A stretch of 64,000 nucleotides of DNA from Pseudooceanicola sp. HF7 (GTDB lineage Bacteria; Pseudomonadota; Alphaproteobacteria; Rhodobacterales; Rhodobacteraceae), in assembly GCF_011806405.1 (NCBI RefSeq), contig NZ_JAATOW010000015.1, forward strand, positions 30,497 to 94,496. Reading direction: 5' to 3'. Made by a program: the position numbers and the translations under genes. The notes below the pieces were generated by a model. The model saw only the letters and a program-made list of their open reading frames with translations, was not told the origin of the DNA and made no database searches. Positions 1-8,274 of this stretch are shown piece after piece; position 1 is the stretch's first letter; every line of letters starts with the position of its first letter.

Positions 1-881
1 CCCAGGTGGGGATCATTGGCCAGCAGCGTCCCCCCGGAGGCAGAGCGCGTCGGCGCCGCCGCCCAGGCGTTGGAGGCCCCGGCCATGCCCGGCTCCGGGA
101 AGGGGTCCAGCCCGGTGTCCGGCAGACCCGAGTGCGTGAAGCCCGGCAGCACCCGGGCAGAGCGGTGGCTCATGGGGCGATCCATCAGCGCGGCATATTC
201 CGGCAGGTCCAGGATCGCACTGCCCGGCGCATCGGGCAGGATATCGGCGATCATCTTGGGATCGGGCAGCGCGAGGGACACCCGCGCGCGCTCGACCTCG
301 GTGGAAAGCTGGCCGGAGAGCTGCACGGCCAGCAGCTTGGCAATGGCAATGGAATCGGCGGGCTGCCAGGGGGCCACGGGGACATCGAACAGGAACATCT
401 CTGGCGCACCCCGGCCCAGGCTGTCGCGGTTGATCTCGTTCAGGCGGGCATTCACGCCCTCTGCATAGGCTTCCAGCGCCCGGCTGGCCTGCGGCGTCTG
501 ATCCTGAACAGAGGCAATGGCAGCGGTATAAAGATCATAGCGCCGCATCAGCTTGTCGACTTCCACGGTGCGCAGCCCGAAAAGCTCCGACAGGCGGCCC
601 TGCACGGTACGGCGCAGGGTGATCATCTGCCACAGGCGGTCCTGCGCGTGGGCATAGCCCAGCCCGAAGAAGACATCGCGGTCCCGCGCGCCGAAGATAT
701 GGGGCACATTGGCATTGTCGCGGATGATCTCGACCGGGGCGCCAAGACCGGCCACCTCGACCTCGCGGTCATAGTCGGGCAGGGACCTCGCAGCCAGGAA
801 ATACACGCCCGTCGTCGCGATCACGGCCAGTATGACCATTCCTCCGGCAACCCGGAGAAGCCAGCGGAAGATGGTGCGCAT
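1..881 (-). CDS. Penicillin acylase family protein (3' end cut by window edge)
   Basis: N-terminal 293 residues of an Ntn-hydrolase that would cleave an amide bond (penicillin, acyl-homoserine lactone or another N-acyl compound). A hydrophobic segment at about residues 7-30 suggests export or a membrane anchor. The alpha-chain region carries the family-like pieces PVEIIRDNANVPHIFG and GYAHAQDRLWQM. The autoprocessing site GASNAW gives the catalytic serine at about residue 270, and NDPHL follows as in the family. The start at 881 is preceded by AAGGAAA. It diverges from the dehydrogenase at 971 with an 89-bp gap. The rest of the beta chain lies to the left of the window. The substrate cannot be told from sequence; acyl-homoserine-lactone acylases (quorum quenching) belong to the same family. 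Confidence 0.88.
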   Translation of the reverse strand, partial: MRTIFRWLLRVAGGMVILAVIATTGVYFLAARSLPDYDREVEVAGLGAPVEIIRDNANVPHIFGARDRDVFFGLGYAHAQDRLWQMITLRRTVQGRLSELFGLRTVEVDKLMRRYDLYTAAIASVQDQTPQASRALEAYAEGVNARLNEINRDSLGRGAPEMFLFDVPVAPWQPADSIAIAKLLAVQLSGQLSTEVERARVSLALPDPKMIADILPDAPGSAILDLPEYAALMDRPMSHRSARVLPGFTHSGLPDTGLDPFPEPGMAGASNAWAAAPTRSASGGTLLANDPHL

Positions 882-970
882 TTCGATTTCCTTCTAGCCC
901 CGTGCCCTTGCGTTTCGCCGTTCTGGCGCCCACAAGGTCTTGCGTTTGCAGCAATACAAGGGATTGAGCC

Positions 971-1834
971 ATGGCGAAAGTCGCGTTTCTGGGATTGGGA
1001 GTGATGGGGGCACCGATGGCGGGCCACCTCGTGAAGGCCGGCCATGAGGTGACGGTCTACAACCGCACCACCGCCAAGGCAGAAGCCTGGGTGGCAGAGC
1101 ACGGCGGCGCCTTCGCCAAGACACCCGCCGAAGCCGTGGCAGGGGCGGATTTCGTCATGACCTGCGTCGGCAACGATGATGACCTGCGCCAGGTCTGCAC
1201 CGGCCCGGACGGCGCCTTTTCCGGCATGAAGGCCGGCGCCTGCCTGGTCGATCACACCACCGTCTCCGCCAAGGTCACGGAAGAGCTTTACGCTGCCGCC
1301 AAGGAGGCCGCGCTGGGCTTCGTGGATGCGCCGGTCTCCGGTGGGCAGGCAGGGGCGGAAAACGGCGTGCTCTCCGTCATGTGTGGCGGGGATGAGGCCG
1401 ATTATGCCGCCGCGGAGCCGATCATGGCCGCCTATTCCAAGATCTGCCGGCGCCTCGGCGAAAGCGGCGCGGGCCAGCTGACCAAGATGTGCAACCAGAT
1501 CGCTATCGCGGGCCTCGTGCAGGGCCTCAGCGAAGCGCTGCATTTCTGCCAGAAGGCGGGCCTGGACGGGGAAGCGGTTGTCGACGTGATCTCCCAGGGG
1601 GCCGCGGGCTCCTGGCAGATGGCCAACCGGCACAAGACCATGCTGGCCGATGAGTTCGACCATGGGTTCGCCGTCGACTGGATGCGCAAGGATCTTGGCA
1701 TCTGCCTTTCCACCGGGGATGAGATCGGCGCCAGCCTGCCGGTCACTGCGCTGGTGGACCAGTTCTACAAGGACGTGCAGAAACTGGGCGGCCAGCGCTG
1801 GGATACCTCCAGCCTGATCAAGCGGCTGACGTAA
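971..1834 (+). CDS. NAD(P)-dependent beta-hydroxyacid dehydrogenase
   Basis: Member of the 3-hydroxyisobutyrate / tartronate semialdehyde / glyoxylate reductase family, 287 aa, which is the usual length. The Rossmann motif GLGVMG is at residues 8-13. The substrate-binding segment DAPVSGG is at 119-125, followed by GAENG. The catalytic lysine is K172 in GAGQLTKMCNQ. These enzymes interconvert a 2- or 3-hydroxyacid and its oxo form with NAD(P)H in the cytoplasm. The start ATG follows AAGGGA. The gene stands alone between a divergent acylase gene and a strong terminator, so context does not identify the substrate. Confidence 0.9.
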   Translation: MAKVAFLGLGVMGAPMAGHLVKAGHEVTVYNRTTAKAEAWVAEHGGAFAKTPAEAVAGADFVMTCVGNDDDLRQVCTGPDGAFSGMKAGACLVDHTTVSAKVTEELYAAAKEAALGFVDAPVSGGQAGAENGVLSVMCGGDEADYAAAEPIMAAYSKICRRLGESGAGQLTKMCNQIAIAGLVQGLSEALHFCQKAGLDGEAVVDVISQGAAGSWQMANRHKTMLADEFDHGFAVDWMRKDLGICLSTGDEIGASLPVTALVDQFYKDVQKLGGQRWDTSSLIKRLT

Positions 1835-1904
1835 GCCGGGCAGGGGCGCTGGGTGTGCCCCGCGCTGTCGGCGCGACCTGCGACTAACTCGATCCGGATA
1901 AGAA

Positions 1905-1933
1905 AAAGCCCCGCCAGTGCATGGCGGGGCTTT
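1905..1933. terminator. Intrinsic terminator, bidirectional
   Basis: Perfect 11-bp stem AAAGCCCCGCC / GGCGGGGCTTT with a 7-nt loop. The ends are A-rich on the left and T-rich on the right, so it can stop both the dehydrogenase transcript (plus) and the PfpI gene transcript (minus). Confidence 0.9.
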
Positions 1934-2002
1934 CCTTTTTCAGACCAGTCAGGCCCGGTTCGTTTCGGCGTCGGTCCTTTCGGACCGGGCCAAACGCCAG
2001 CC

Positions 2003-2563
2003 TCAGGCAGCGTCGCGCTTGTGGCGGCCTTCCGTGACCTCTTCGATGATCTTCTCGACAAAGGCCTCAAGGTCACCGGGGTTGCGCGAGGTCACGATGC
2101 CCCGGTCGCAGACGACCGTCTCATCGCGCCACTTGCCGCCGGCATTGATCACGTCCGTCTTGATGGAGGGGTAGGAGGTCACCTCGCGCCCGTCCACGAC
2201 GCCGGCTTCCACCAGCATCCAGGGACCGTGGCAGATGGCGGCCAGCACCTTGCCCTCGTTGTGGAACTTCTTCACCGCTTCGACGGCCTCGGGGAAGGTC
2301 CGCAGGATGTCGGGGTTGATCTGCCCGCCCGGCAGGACGACGGCGTCGTAATCGGCAACGTCGACGTCCGCGATGCGCAGGTCGGCCTCGGCCTCCTGGC
2401 CCCAGTTGCCGTCATCCCAACCGCGGATGGCCTTGCCGTCCGGGGTGGCGACGTGAACGGTCGCGCCGGTGCCGCGCAGCTTGTCGCGGGGCACTTCCAG
2501 CTCGCTTTGTTCGAAACCGTTGGTGGACATGATCAGGATACGGGCTTGTGCGATATCAGCCAT
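2003..2563 (-). CDS. DJ-1/PfpI family protein (YhbO-like)
   Basis: 186 aa, a typical PfpI length. The nucleophile elbow AICHGPW places Cys111 and His112, and the conserved acidic residue is Glu18 in NGFEQSE. Family members are described as proteases, deglycases or stress chaperones; the chemical activity is debated. The reading frame stays open upstream to 2716, but the ATG at 2563 has AAGGAG at the right distance and starts at the conserved first beta strand, so the upstream part is not used. Monocistronic, sharing a terminator with the convergent dehydrogenase gene. Confidence 0.9.
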   Translation of the reverse strand: MADIAQARILIMSTNGFEQSELEVPRDKLRGTGATVHVATPDGKAIRGWDDGNWGQEAEADLRIADVDVADYDAVVLPGGQINPDILRTFPEAVEAVKKFHNEGKVLAAICHGPWMLVEAGVVDGREVTSYPSIKTDVINAGGKWRDETVVCDRGIVTSRNPGDLEAFVEKIIEEVTEGRHKRDAA

Positions 2564-2736
2564 GAGAGACTCCTTTCGCTTGTGTTTGAGTGTCGGGGGC
2601 CAGTCTCTGACCCCGTTGCAGCCCAAACGACGCCCCCCGCCGGGATGTTCCATCACGGTTTCGCGCGCACTCCGGCGATGAGCGTGGGCACGCCTGCACG
2701 GGGCCGGTCGCCGCACGCAGCGTTAATCGGGGCAAA

Positions 2737-2792
2737 TACCGACACGAGTACCGACGTGATACCGACGTAAAACCGACGCGATACAGACGTCG
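2737..2792 (+). repeat. Five-copy 11-bp direct repeat array
   Basis: Consecutive units TACCGACACGAG, TACCGACGTGA, TACCGACGTAA, AACCGACGCGA and TACAGACGTCG; the first unit has one extra base. The core is ACCGACG. The period is about one helical turn, so all units face the same side of the DNA, as expected for a cooperative protein binding site. The array ends 54 bp before the sigma-54 promoter at 2847, where an enhancer-binding protein would sit. The rest of the 433-bp gap (2564-2996) shows no gene. Confidence 0.75.
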
Positions 2793-2846
2793 GATTTTTG
2801 ACCTCCGGCCCTTGTTAACCTGGGGTTCCGGCGCCGATTCGTAGAA

Positions 2847-2862
2847 TTGGCACGCCATTTGC
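2847..2862 (+). promoter_or_regulatory. Sigma-54 (RpoN) promoter
   Basis: TTGGCACGCCATTTGC matches the RpoN consensus (TGGCACG-N4-TTGC), with the invariant GG and GC the correct 12 bp apart. The predicted start is near 2874. This would give a roughly 120-nt leader before the first YitT-type gene at 2997. RpoN promoters need an activator bound upstream; the 11-bp array is the visible candidate site. Confidence 0.65.
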
Positions 2863-2996
2863 CCGCCCGCCGTGGCAAGATCCGCTTAACCAGGCGCCAA
2901 ATGCCACGCCGCCTTGCCCCACTCGGTGAAACCGCTGGCCCCCGCCTGAAGCGCGGGTTAGAATGTAAGCAATGCTGACCCAAAATGGAGCGGCCA

Positions 2997-3623
2997 ATGC
3001 CATCCCCCTTCACGATCCCAAGCGAATTCCGCCAGAGCCATACGCCATGGGAGGACGTGCAGGGCTTCTTCATCGCCTTGCTCACGGCCTCTGTCGGGCT
3101 GGTCTTCCTGACCTCCCTGGGATTTATCACCGGGCAGACCGCGGGGCTGGCGCTGATCATTTCCTACGCGACGGGCTGGGCCTTCGGGCCGGTCTTCTTC
3201 GTGATCAACATGCCGTTCTACGTCCTGGCCTGGAAACGGCTGGGGGCGGAATTCACCCTGAAATCAATCTTCTGCGTCACGGTCCTTTCCGTTGCGGTGG
3301 ATTACATTCCGCTGGGCATGGCCTTTGAATACCTCAACCCGGTCCTGGGGGTGGTGATCTTCGGCGTGCTGACGGGCTTCGGCCTGCTCGGCTGTTTCCG
3401 CCACAAGGGCAGCCTGGGGGGCCTGGGCGTGGTGGCGCTGCTGATCCAGGACAAGACCGGCTTTCGCGCGGGCTACGTGCAGCTCCTCGTGGATGCGGTG
3501 CTCTTCGCGCTGGCCTATTTCCTGTTCGACACCCGCGTCGTGCTCTATTCGCTGTTCGGGGCCGTGATCCTGAACGGGGTGATCGCCTTCAACCACCGCC
3601 CGGATCGCTACATCGCAGATTGA
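2997..3623 (+). CDS. YitT family integral membrane protein (copy 1)
   Basis: 208 aa with about five to six hydrophobic segments, resembling the membrane half of YitT (DUF161-type) proteins. It lacks the soluble C-terminal domain of full-length YitT. The segment ITGQTAGLALIISYATGW is shared almost exactly with the next gene. The start ATG at 2997 has GGAG six bases upstream; an in-frame ATG at 2985 has no ribosome site. Function is not established; the family is described only as predicted transporter or membrane protein. First gene of a three-gene set (YitT, YitT, SMR) behind a predicted sigma-54 promoter. Confidence 0.82.
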   Translation: MPSPFTIPSEFRQSHTPWEDVQGFFIALLTASVGLVFLTSLGFITGQTAGLALIISYATGWAFGPVFFVINMPFYVLAWKRLGAEFTLKSIFCVTVLSVAVDYIPLGMAFEYLNPVLGVVIFGVLTGFGLLGCFRHKGSLGGLGVVALLIQDKTGFRAGYVQLLVDAVLFALAYFLFDTRVVLYSLFGAVILNGVIAFNHRPDRYIAD

Positions 3624-3681
3624 CCCTGTCTATTGGCCCGGATAGAGCATCCGAAACGCCAAGTTTTCCAAGGGTTTCCCC

Positions 3682-4296
3682 ATGAAAGATACCGTTGCGC
3701 CCAAGGCGGGCCACTCCCCGTTAGAAGATGCGCAGGGCCTGTTCTTCGGGACCTTCATGGCCGGTTTCGGCATCGTCATCCTGACCCACCTTGGCCTGAT
3801 CACCGGCCAGACCGCCGGGCTGGCCGTGCTGATCTCCTACGTCACGGGCTGGGACTTCGGACCGATCTTCTTCGTGGTCAACATCCCCTTCTACTGGCTC
3901 GGCTATCGCCGCATGGGCTGGCGCTTCACGGTCAAGACCTTCATCGCCGTGGCGCTGCTGTCCGTCCTGTCCAACTGGCTCAAGACCCAGGTTTCCTTTG
4001 ATTTCCTGACGCCCTGGACCGGCGCCGTGATTTTCGGCACGATCACCGGATCGGGCCTGCTGGCGCTGTTCCGGCACGGGGCCTCCCTGGGCGGGATCGG
4101 CATCCTGGCGCTCTACCTGCAGGAAAAGACGGGCTTCCGCGCCGGCTGGACGCAGCTCAGCTTCGATGCCTGCCTCTTCGTGGCGGCCTATTTCGTGCTT
4201 CCCTTCGACATGCTGATCTGGTCCCTGCTGGGCGCCGTGATCGTGAACCTTGTCATCGCCATCAATCACCGCAAGGATTGGTACGTCGCAACCTGA
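3682..4296 (+). CDS. YitT family integral membrane protein (copy 2)
   Basis: 204 aa, clearly a paralogue of the preceding protein along its whole length. Shared elements include a PxEDxQGxFF-like start, LITGQTAGLA, FGPIFFVVNIPFYW, KTGFRAG, and the end AINHRKDWYVAT compared with AFNHRPDRYIAD. AAGGG precedes the start. Separated by 58 bp from copy 1 and by 23 bp from the SMR gene, so the three are probably co-transcribed. A pair of half-size paralogues could form a hetero-oligomer, but that is inference. Confidence 0.82.
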   Translation: MKDTVAPKAGHSPLEDAQGLFFGTFMAGFGIVILTHLGLITGQTAGLAVLISYVTGWDFGPIFFVVNIPFYWLGYRRMGWRFTVKTFIAVALLSVLSNWLKTQVSFDFLTPWTGAVIFGTITGSGLLALFRHGASLGGIGILALYLQEKTGFRAGWTQLSFDACLFVAAYFVLPFDMLIWSLLGAVIVNLVIAINHRKDWYVAT

Positions 4297-4319
4297 AGAT
4301 CAATTCGCAAGGGTCTGAA

Positions 4320-4652
4320 ATGCCAGTCTATATCTCCCTCGTTCTCGCCGTCATCGCAGAGACGATCGGCACCACGGCGCTGCAGGCCAGCCAGCAGTTC
4401 ACGCGGCTCTGGCCCTCCGTGCTGGTGGTGCTGGCCTATGGCGCCTCGTTCTATCTGCTCTCGATGACGCTGCGCTCCATGCCCGTGGGCGTGGTCTACG
4501 CGCTCTGGAGCGGCATGGGCATCGTCTTCATCGCGCTCATCGCCTTCATCGTCTTCGGCCAGAAGCTTGACCTGGCGGCCCTGCTGGGGATGGGGATGAT
4601 CATGGGCGGCATCATCGTGATCCAGGTCTTTTCCAAGACCAGCCTGCACTGA
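4320..4652 (+). CDS. Small multidrug resistance (SMR/EmrE) transporter
   Basis: 110 aa, exactly the family length, with four predicted transmembrane helices. The essential membrane glutamate is Glu14 in LAVIAETIGT. The third-helix motif ALWSGMGIV is present. SMR proteins are proton-coupled antiporters for cationic drugs, guanidinium or polyamines. The reading frame extends upstream to 4278, but the ATG at 4320 has AAGGG and gives the canonical N-terminus. Last gene of the YitT-YitT-SMR set. Confidence 0.9.
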   Translation: MPVYISLVLAVIAETIGTTALQASQQFTRLWPSVLVVLAYGASFYLLSMTLRSMPVGVVYALWSGMGIVFIALIAFIVFGQKLDLAALLGMGMIMGGIIVIQVFSKTSLH

Positions 4653-4686
4653 GGCGCGCCGCCAAGACCCTGCCAGCCAAACGAAA

Positions 4687-4710
4687 AAGGGCGCGATCCA
4701 TCGCGCCCTT
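4687..4710. terminator. Bidirectional intrinsic terminator between SMR gene and icd
   Basis: 10-bp perfect stem AAGGGCGCGA / TCGCGCCCTT with a TCCA loop. It is preceded by AAAAA (a U tract on the minus strand), so it should terminate icd, and it lies 34 bp after the SMR stop codon. Confidence 0.85.
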
Positions 4711-4734
4711 CGTGCATTTTGCCAGGTGGCTCGC

Positions 4735-5949
4735 TCAGCCCCGCAGTGCCTTGTTCAGGTTCTCGTCCACCTTCTCAAGGAAGCCCATCGTGGTCAGCCA
4801 ACCCTGGTCGGGGCCCACCAGCAGCGCCAGGTCCTTGGTCATGGAGCCGCTCTCAACCGTCTCCACCACGACCTTCTCAAGCGTGGTGGCAAAACCCATC
4901 AGCGCGGTGTTCTCATCCAGCTTCGCGCGGTGCTTCAGCCCGCCGGTCCAGGCGTAGATAGAGGCGATGGAGTTGGTCGAGGTCGCCTTGCCTTCCTGGT
5001 GCTGACGGTAGTGGCGCGTGACGGTGCCATGGGCTGCCTCTGCCTCCACGATCTTGCCATCCGGCGTCATCAGCTGAGAGGTCATCAGCCCCAGGCTGCC
5101 AAAGCCCTGCGCGACCGTATCGGACTGCACGTCGCCGTCGTAGTTCTTGCAGGCCCAGACGAACTTGCCGTTCCACTTCATCGCGCAGGCGACCATGTCA
5201 TCGATCAGCCGGTGTTCGTACCAGATGCCCGCGTCCTTGAATTTCTCTGCAAATTCCTCCTCGTAGACCTTCTGGAACAGGTCCTTGAAGCGGCCGTCAT
5301 AGGCCTTGAGGATGGTGTTCTTGGTCGACAGGTAAACCGGCCAGCCCAGGTTCAGCCCGTAGTTGAGGGAGGCCCGTGCGAAGTCGATGATCGACTCGTC
5401 CAGGTTGTACATCGCCTGGTACACCCCGGCAGAGGGGGCCTGGTAGACCTCCTTCTCGATCAGGGTGCCGTCTTCGCCGACGAACTTCATCGTCAGCGTG
5501 CCGGCACCGGGGAAGGTAAAGTCGGTGGCCTTGTACTGGTCCCCGAAGGCATGGCGCCCCACCACGATCGGAGAGGTCCAGCCGGGTACCAGGCGGGGCA
5601 CGTTGCGGCAGATGATCGGCTGGCGGAAGACCACGCCGCCCAGGATGTTGCGGATGGTGCCGTTGGGCGATTTCCACATCTTCTTGAGGCCGAATTCCTC
5701 CACCCGCGCCTCATCCGGGGTGATCGTGGCGCATTTCACGCCCACGCCCACTTCCTTGATCTTCTCGGCCGCGTCCACGGTGATCTGGTCATCCGTGCGA
5801 TCGCGTTCCTCGATCCCAAGGTCGTAATAAAGCAGGTCGATGTCCAGGTAAGGTTCGATAAGCTTTTTCTTGATAAAATCCCAGATGATGCGGGTCATCT
5901 CGTCGCCGTCGATGTCGACGATCGGGTTCTCTACCTTGATCTTGGTCAT
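4735..5949 (-). CDS. icd: NADP-dependent isocitrate dehydrogenase
   Basis: TCA-cycle enzyme converting isocitrate and NADP to 2-oxoglutarate, CO2 and NADPH. 404 aa, the length of the homodimeric eukaryotic-like class found in alphaproteobacteria. Signature pieces are [11 protein letters not shown] near the N-terminus, KSPNGTIRN (substrate), YDGDVQSD (metal aspartates) and [12 protein letters not shown] (NADP side). The start at 5949 follows AAGGAGG; an in-frame start at 6030 would add 27 unrelated residues. Monocistronic, with its own terminator. Two short palindromes lie upstream. Confidence 0.97.
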   Translation of the reverse strand: MTKIKVENPIVDIDGDEMTRIIWDFIKKKLIEPYLDIDLLYYDLGIEERDRTDDQITVDAAEKIKEVGVGVKCATITPDEARVEEFGLKKMWKSPNGTIRNILGGVVFRQPIICRNVPRLVPGWTSPIVVGRHAFGDQYKATDFTFPGAGTLTMKFVGEDGTLIEKEVYQAPSAGVYQAMYNLDESIIDFARASLNYGLNLGWPVYLSTKNTILKAYDGRFKDLFQKVYEEEFAEKFKDAGIWYEHRLIDDMVACAMKWNGKFVWACKNYDGDVQSDTVAQGFGSLGLMTSQLMTPDGKIVEAEAAHGTVTRHYRQHQEGKATSTNSIASIYAWTGGLKHRAKLDENTALMGFATTLEKVVVETVESGSMTKDLALLVGPDQGWLTTMGFLEKVDENLNKALRG

Positions 5950-6022
5950 GGGGCCTCCTTCGAGGGTCACGCCGGCACAGGCCGGGAATCGCGGGGATGG
6001 GGATGTTCTGCCCCTGCATAGA

Positions 6023-6062
6023 CTAACCAAGAGTTAGCACAATAGGGTGCATACAATTGTAT
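6023..6062. promoter_or_regulatory. Two palindromes upstream of icd (possible operators)
   Basis: CTAAC-caaga-GTTAG at 6023-6037 and the perfect 12-bp palindrome ATACAATTGTAT at 6051-6062 lie 74-113 bp upstream of the icd start. The second resembles GntR-family operators. No promoter hexamers could be placed with confidence. Confidence 0.35.
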
Positions 6063-6110
6063 ACCGAAAAAACCTGCGGCATTTTGGACCCGGGGCAGGG
6101 GCGCTGCACG

Positions 6111-6140
6111 AAAAAGGCGCGCTCCCGGCGGAACGCGCCT
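6111..6140 (-). terminator. Terminator of the Bcr/CflA-type exporter gene
   Basis: Stem AGGCGCG (6115-6121) / CGCGCCT (6134-6140), followed on the minus strand by a five-base U tract. It lies 25 bp beyond the exporter stop codon. Confidence 0.7.
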
Positions 6141-6164
6141 CACTCTTCAGCCCGGTTACGGTCC

Positions 6165-7373
6165 TTACTGGTCGCGGACGCGGTCCAGCTTTCTCATGTG
6201 CAGCATCAGCACGAAGGCCAGCGCGGCCAGCACGGTGGATGACAGCACCTGCGGCAGGAGGGATCCGTTGAAGGTCTGCGCGATCAGCGTGGACAGGACG
6301 GCTGCGGAGACGGTCGAGACCGCCCCGATCACGGAGGCCGCGAAACCCGCGATATGGCCCAGGGGTTCCATCGCCAGGGCGTTCAGGTTCCCGGCGGTCA
6401 GGCCGATCTGGTAATAGACGGTCGCCTGCCAGGCCAGGTAGATATAGAAATAGGCCGGCCCCCTGTAGCCCGACAGGATCACCGCCAGCATGGCCAGGCT
6501 GAAGACCAGGAAGACCCCGACCGCCAGGGTGATGATCTTGCGCATCCCGTATTTGCCCACGAAAATCGCGTTCACCATGGAAGAGCTCGCCGCCATCAGG
6601 CCCAGCCCGAAGAACCAGTAGGGGAACTGCTCGCCCCGGTCGAAGACCTGCTCGAAGGCAGGTTCGATCAAGCTGATGGTGATGAACATCATGGAAAAGA
6701 CCATGATCTGCACAAGGATGGAGGACCGGACAATCGGGATCGCGTACATCTCGCGGATGGCATGGCGGAAGCCGGACAGGCGGAAGGGCTGGCGGCGCTC
6801 CCTGGGCAGGGATTCCGGCAGCCGGAAGATCAACCAGAGCGAAGAGATCGCGGAGAAGGCGAAGAAAGCCAGGAACAGCCCGCGCCAGCCGCCGTGGCTG
6901 ATGATGAAGCTGCCCAGCAGCGGCGCCAGGGCGGGAAAGATCGTGAAGACCATCATCACGAAAGAGACCAGCCGCGCCATTTCGCGCCCGGCATAAAGAT
7001 CCCGGATGATGGCAATGGCCACGACCCGCGGACCGGCGGCCCCCAGCCCCTGCAGGGCCCGCCCCATGATCAGCATCTCCAGCGTCTCCGCCCGCCAGGC
7101 CAGCAGGGCCCCGGCGATATAGATCGCGGCCCCGCCCAGCATCACGGACTTTCGGCCCAGCCGGTCCGACAGCGGGCCGGTGAACAGCGTGCCCGCCCCC
7201 ATGCCGATCATGAAAGAGGACAGGACCAGCTGGATATTGTTGAAATTGTCCGGCGAAAGCTCTTCGGCCATGTCGCCAAGCGCGGGAAGCATCGAGTCGA
7301 TGGAAAAGGCCACGGTCGCCATCATCATCGCCATCAGGGCAACAAATTCCACCGGATGCAATTTCCGCGTCAT
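6165..7373 (-). CDS. MFS multidrug exporter, Bcr/CflA type
   Basis: 402 aa with about 12 hydrophobic segments. The N-terminal stretch FSIDSMLPALGDMA and the loop 2-3 motif GPLSDRLGRKSVML are typical of the drug:H+ antiporter-1 Bcr/CflA group, which exports bicyclomycin, chloramphenicol, sulfonamides or sugar-like compounds. Start at 7373 with AAAGGA upstream. Stands alone with its own terminator. The physiological substrate is unknown. Confidence 0.88.
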   Translation of the reverse strand: MTRKLHPVEFVALMAMMMATVAFSIDSMLPALGDMAEELSPDNFNNIQLVLSSFMIGMGAGTLFTGPLSDRLGRKSVMLGGAAIYIAGALLAWRAETLEMLIMGRALQGLGAAGPRVVAIAIIRDLYAGREMARLVSFVMMVFTIFPALAPLLGSFIISHGGWRGLFLAFFAFSAISSLWLIFRLPESLPRERRQPFRLSGFRHAIREMYAIPIVRSSILVQIMVFSMMFITISLIEPAFEQVFDRGEQFPYWFFGLGLMAASSSMVNAIFVGKYGMRKIITLAVGVFLVFSLAMLAVILSGYRGPAYFYIYLAWQATVYYQIGLTAGNLNALAMEPLGHIAGFAASVIGAVSTVSAAVLSTLIAQTFNGSLLPQVLSSTVLAALAFVLMLHMRKLDRVRDQ

Positions 7374-7545
7374 GAAGGGTCCTTTCGAAAGAATTGCCTG
7401 CCGCTAGCAGCTTTTTCGATTCAAGACCATATCGCCGCGCGCCCGCGCCCCGCGGAACCGTCTGTGCGTTTCTGCACCGCCCGCCACCCCCTGCAGACAG
7501 GCGAAGCCGGCGCCCCAGCTCTGGAACAAAGGCGGCACCAGCTCA

Positions 7546-7576
7546 TTCTTCTTGCCTGAAAACTCCCGCCGGAGGC
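7546..7576 (+). repeat. 31-bp intergenic repeat, copy 1
   Basis: Starts TTCTTCTTGCCTG and ends CTCCCGCCGGAGGC. It matches the copy at 10566 with two substitutions, in the same orientation. It lies just beyond the 3' end of the DsbA/FrnE gene. The inner CTCC-cgcc-GGAG can fold into a small hairpin. Confidence 0.75.
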
Positions 7577-7599
7577 CCCGCTCAGGGCCTGGCGCGCCC

Positions 7600-8274
7600 T
7601 CACTCCTTCGGCGCCGCCTCCTCGCCCGCCGCCTCTTCCTCGGCCAGCTGGGCGATGATCTCATCCATCACTTTCAGCCAAAGATCGACCGGCTGCGCCC
7701 CGGGCACGGCATGTTTCTGCGCCACGATGAAGGTCGGAACGGAGGTCACGCCCATCTTGCGCGAATGCGCATCGCGGTCCCGGATCATCTGCTCGTCTTC
7801 CGAGGTCGCCAGAAGGCGCAGTACGACAGAGGCATCCATCCCCGCCTGGTCGGCCACATCGGCCAGCACGTCATGCTGGCTGATATCGCGCCCCTCGACG
7901 AAATTGGCCCGGAACAGCCCGTCGACGACCGGCCCCTGGACCGCCTCCAGCCCCGCCCAGTGGATCAGCCGGTGGGCGTCCAGCGTGTTCGGCGTGCGGG
8001 TGATCGCGTCGAAATCGGCTTCGATCCCCAGGCTCCGGGCATGGTCGGCGATCTGCCCGTAGGTCGTGTCGGCCCCGTCTTCGCCGAACTTGGCAACCAG
8101 GTATTCGCGCCGCCCCATGCCCTCGCGCGGCATCTCGGGGTTCAGCTGGAAGGGATGCCATTCGACCACGAAGGGATGCGCGGGCCGTTGCGCCAGGGCG
8201 CGATCCAGCTGGGTCTTGCCGATATAGCACCAGGGGCAGATCGGATCGGAAAGGATATCAAGTTTGACGGTCAT
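7600..8274 (-). CDS. DsbA family oxidoreductase (FrnE-like)
   Basis: 224 aa thioredoxin-fold protein with the active site C13-P-W-C16 (DPICPWCYIG), as in FrnE and 2-hydroxychromene-2-carboxylate isomerase relatives. There is no signal peptide, so it should be a cytoplasmic thiol-disulfide oxidoreductase. The ATG at 8274 has GGGAG upstream; the frame is open to 8322 but that extension carries no conserved sequence. It overlaps the end of the ligase gene by 17 bp, implying co-transcription and translational coupling. Confidence 0.87.
   Translation of the reverse strand: MTVKLDILSDPICPWCYIGKTQLDRALAQRPAHPFVVEWHPFQLNPEMPREGMGRREYLVAKFGEDGADTTYGQIADHARSLGIEADFDAITRTPNTLDAHRLIHWAGLEAVQGPVVDGLFRANFVEGRDISQHDVLADVADQAGMDASVVLRLLATSEDEQMIRDRDAHSRKMGVTSVPTFIVAQKHAVPGAQPVDLWLKVMDEIIAQLAEEEAAGEEAAPKE

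Noticed and set aside
2564..2716. N-terminal extension of the PfpI protein
   Set aside because: Extra sequence is Arg/His/Pro-rich without homology, while ATG 2563 has an ideal ribosome site.
2737..2792. Replication-origin iterons or a CRISPR array
   Set aside because: Units are only 11 bp, contiguous, with no DnaA boxes, AT-rich unwinding region, rep gene, spacers or cas genes nearby.
4726..6021. 431-codon open frame on the plus strand opposite icd
   Set aside because: Antisense to a perfectly conserved icd and rich in Arg, Gly, His and Pro, as expected from third-position GC bias; no family resemblance.
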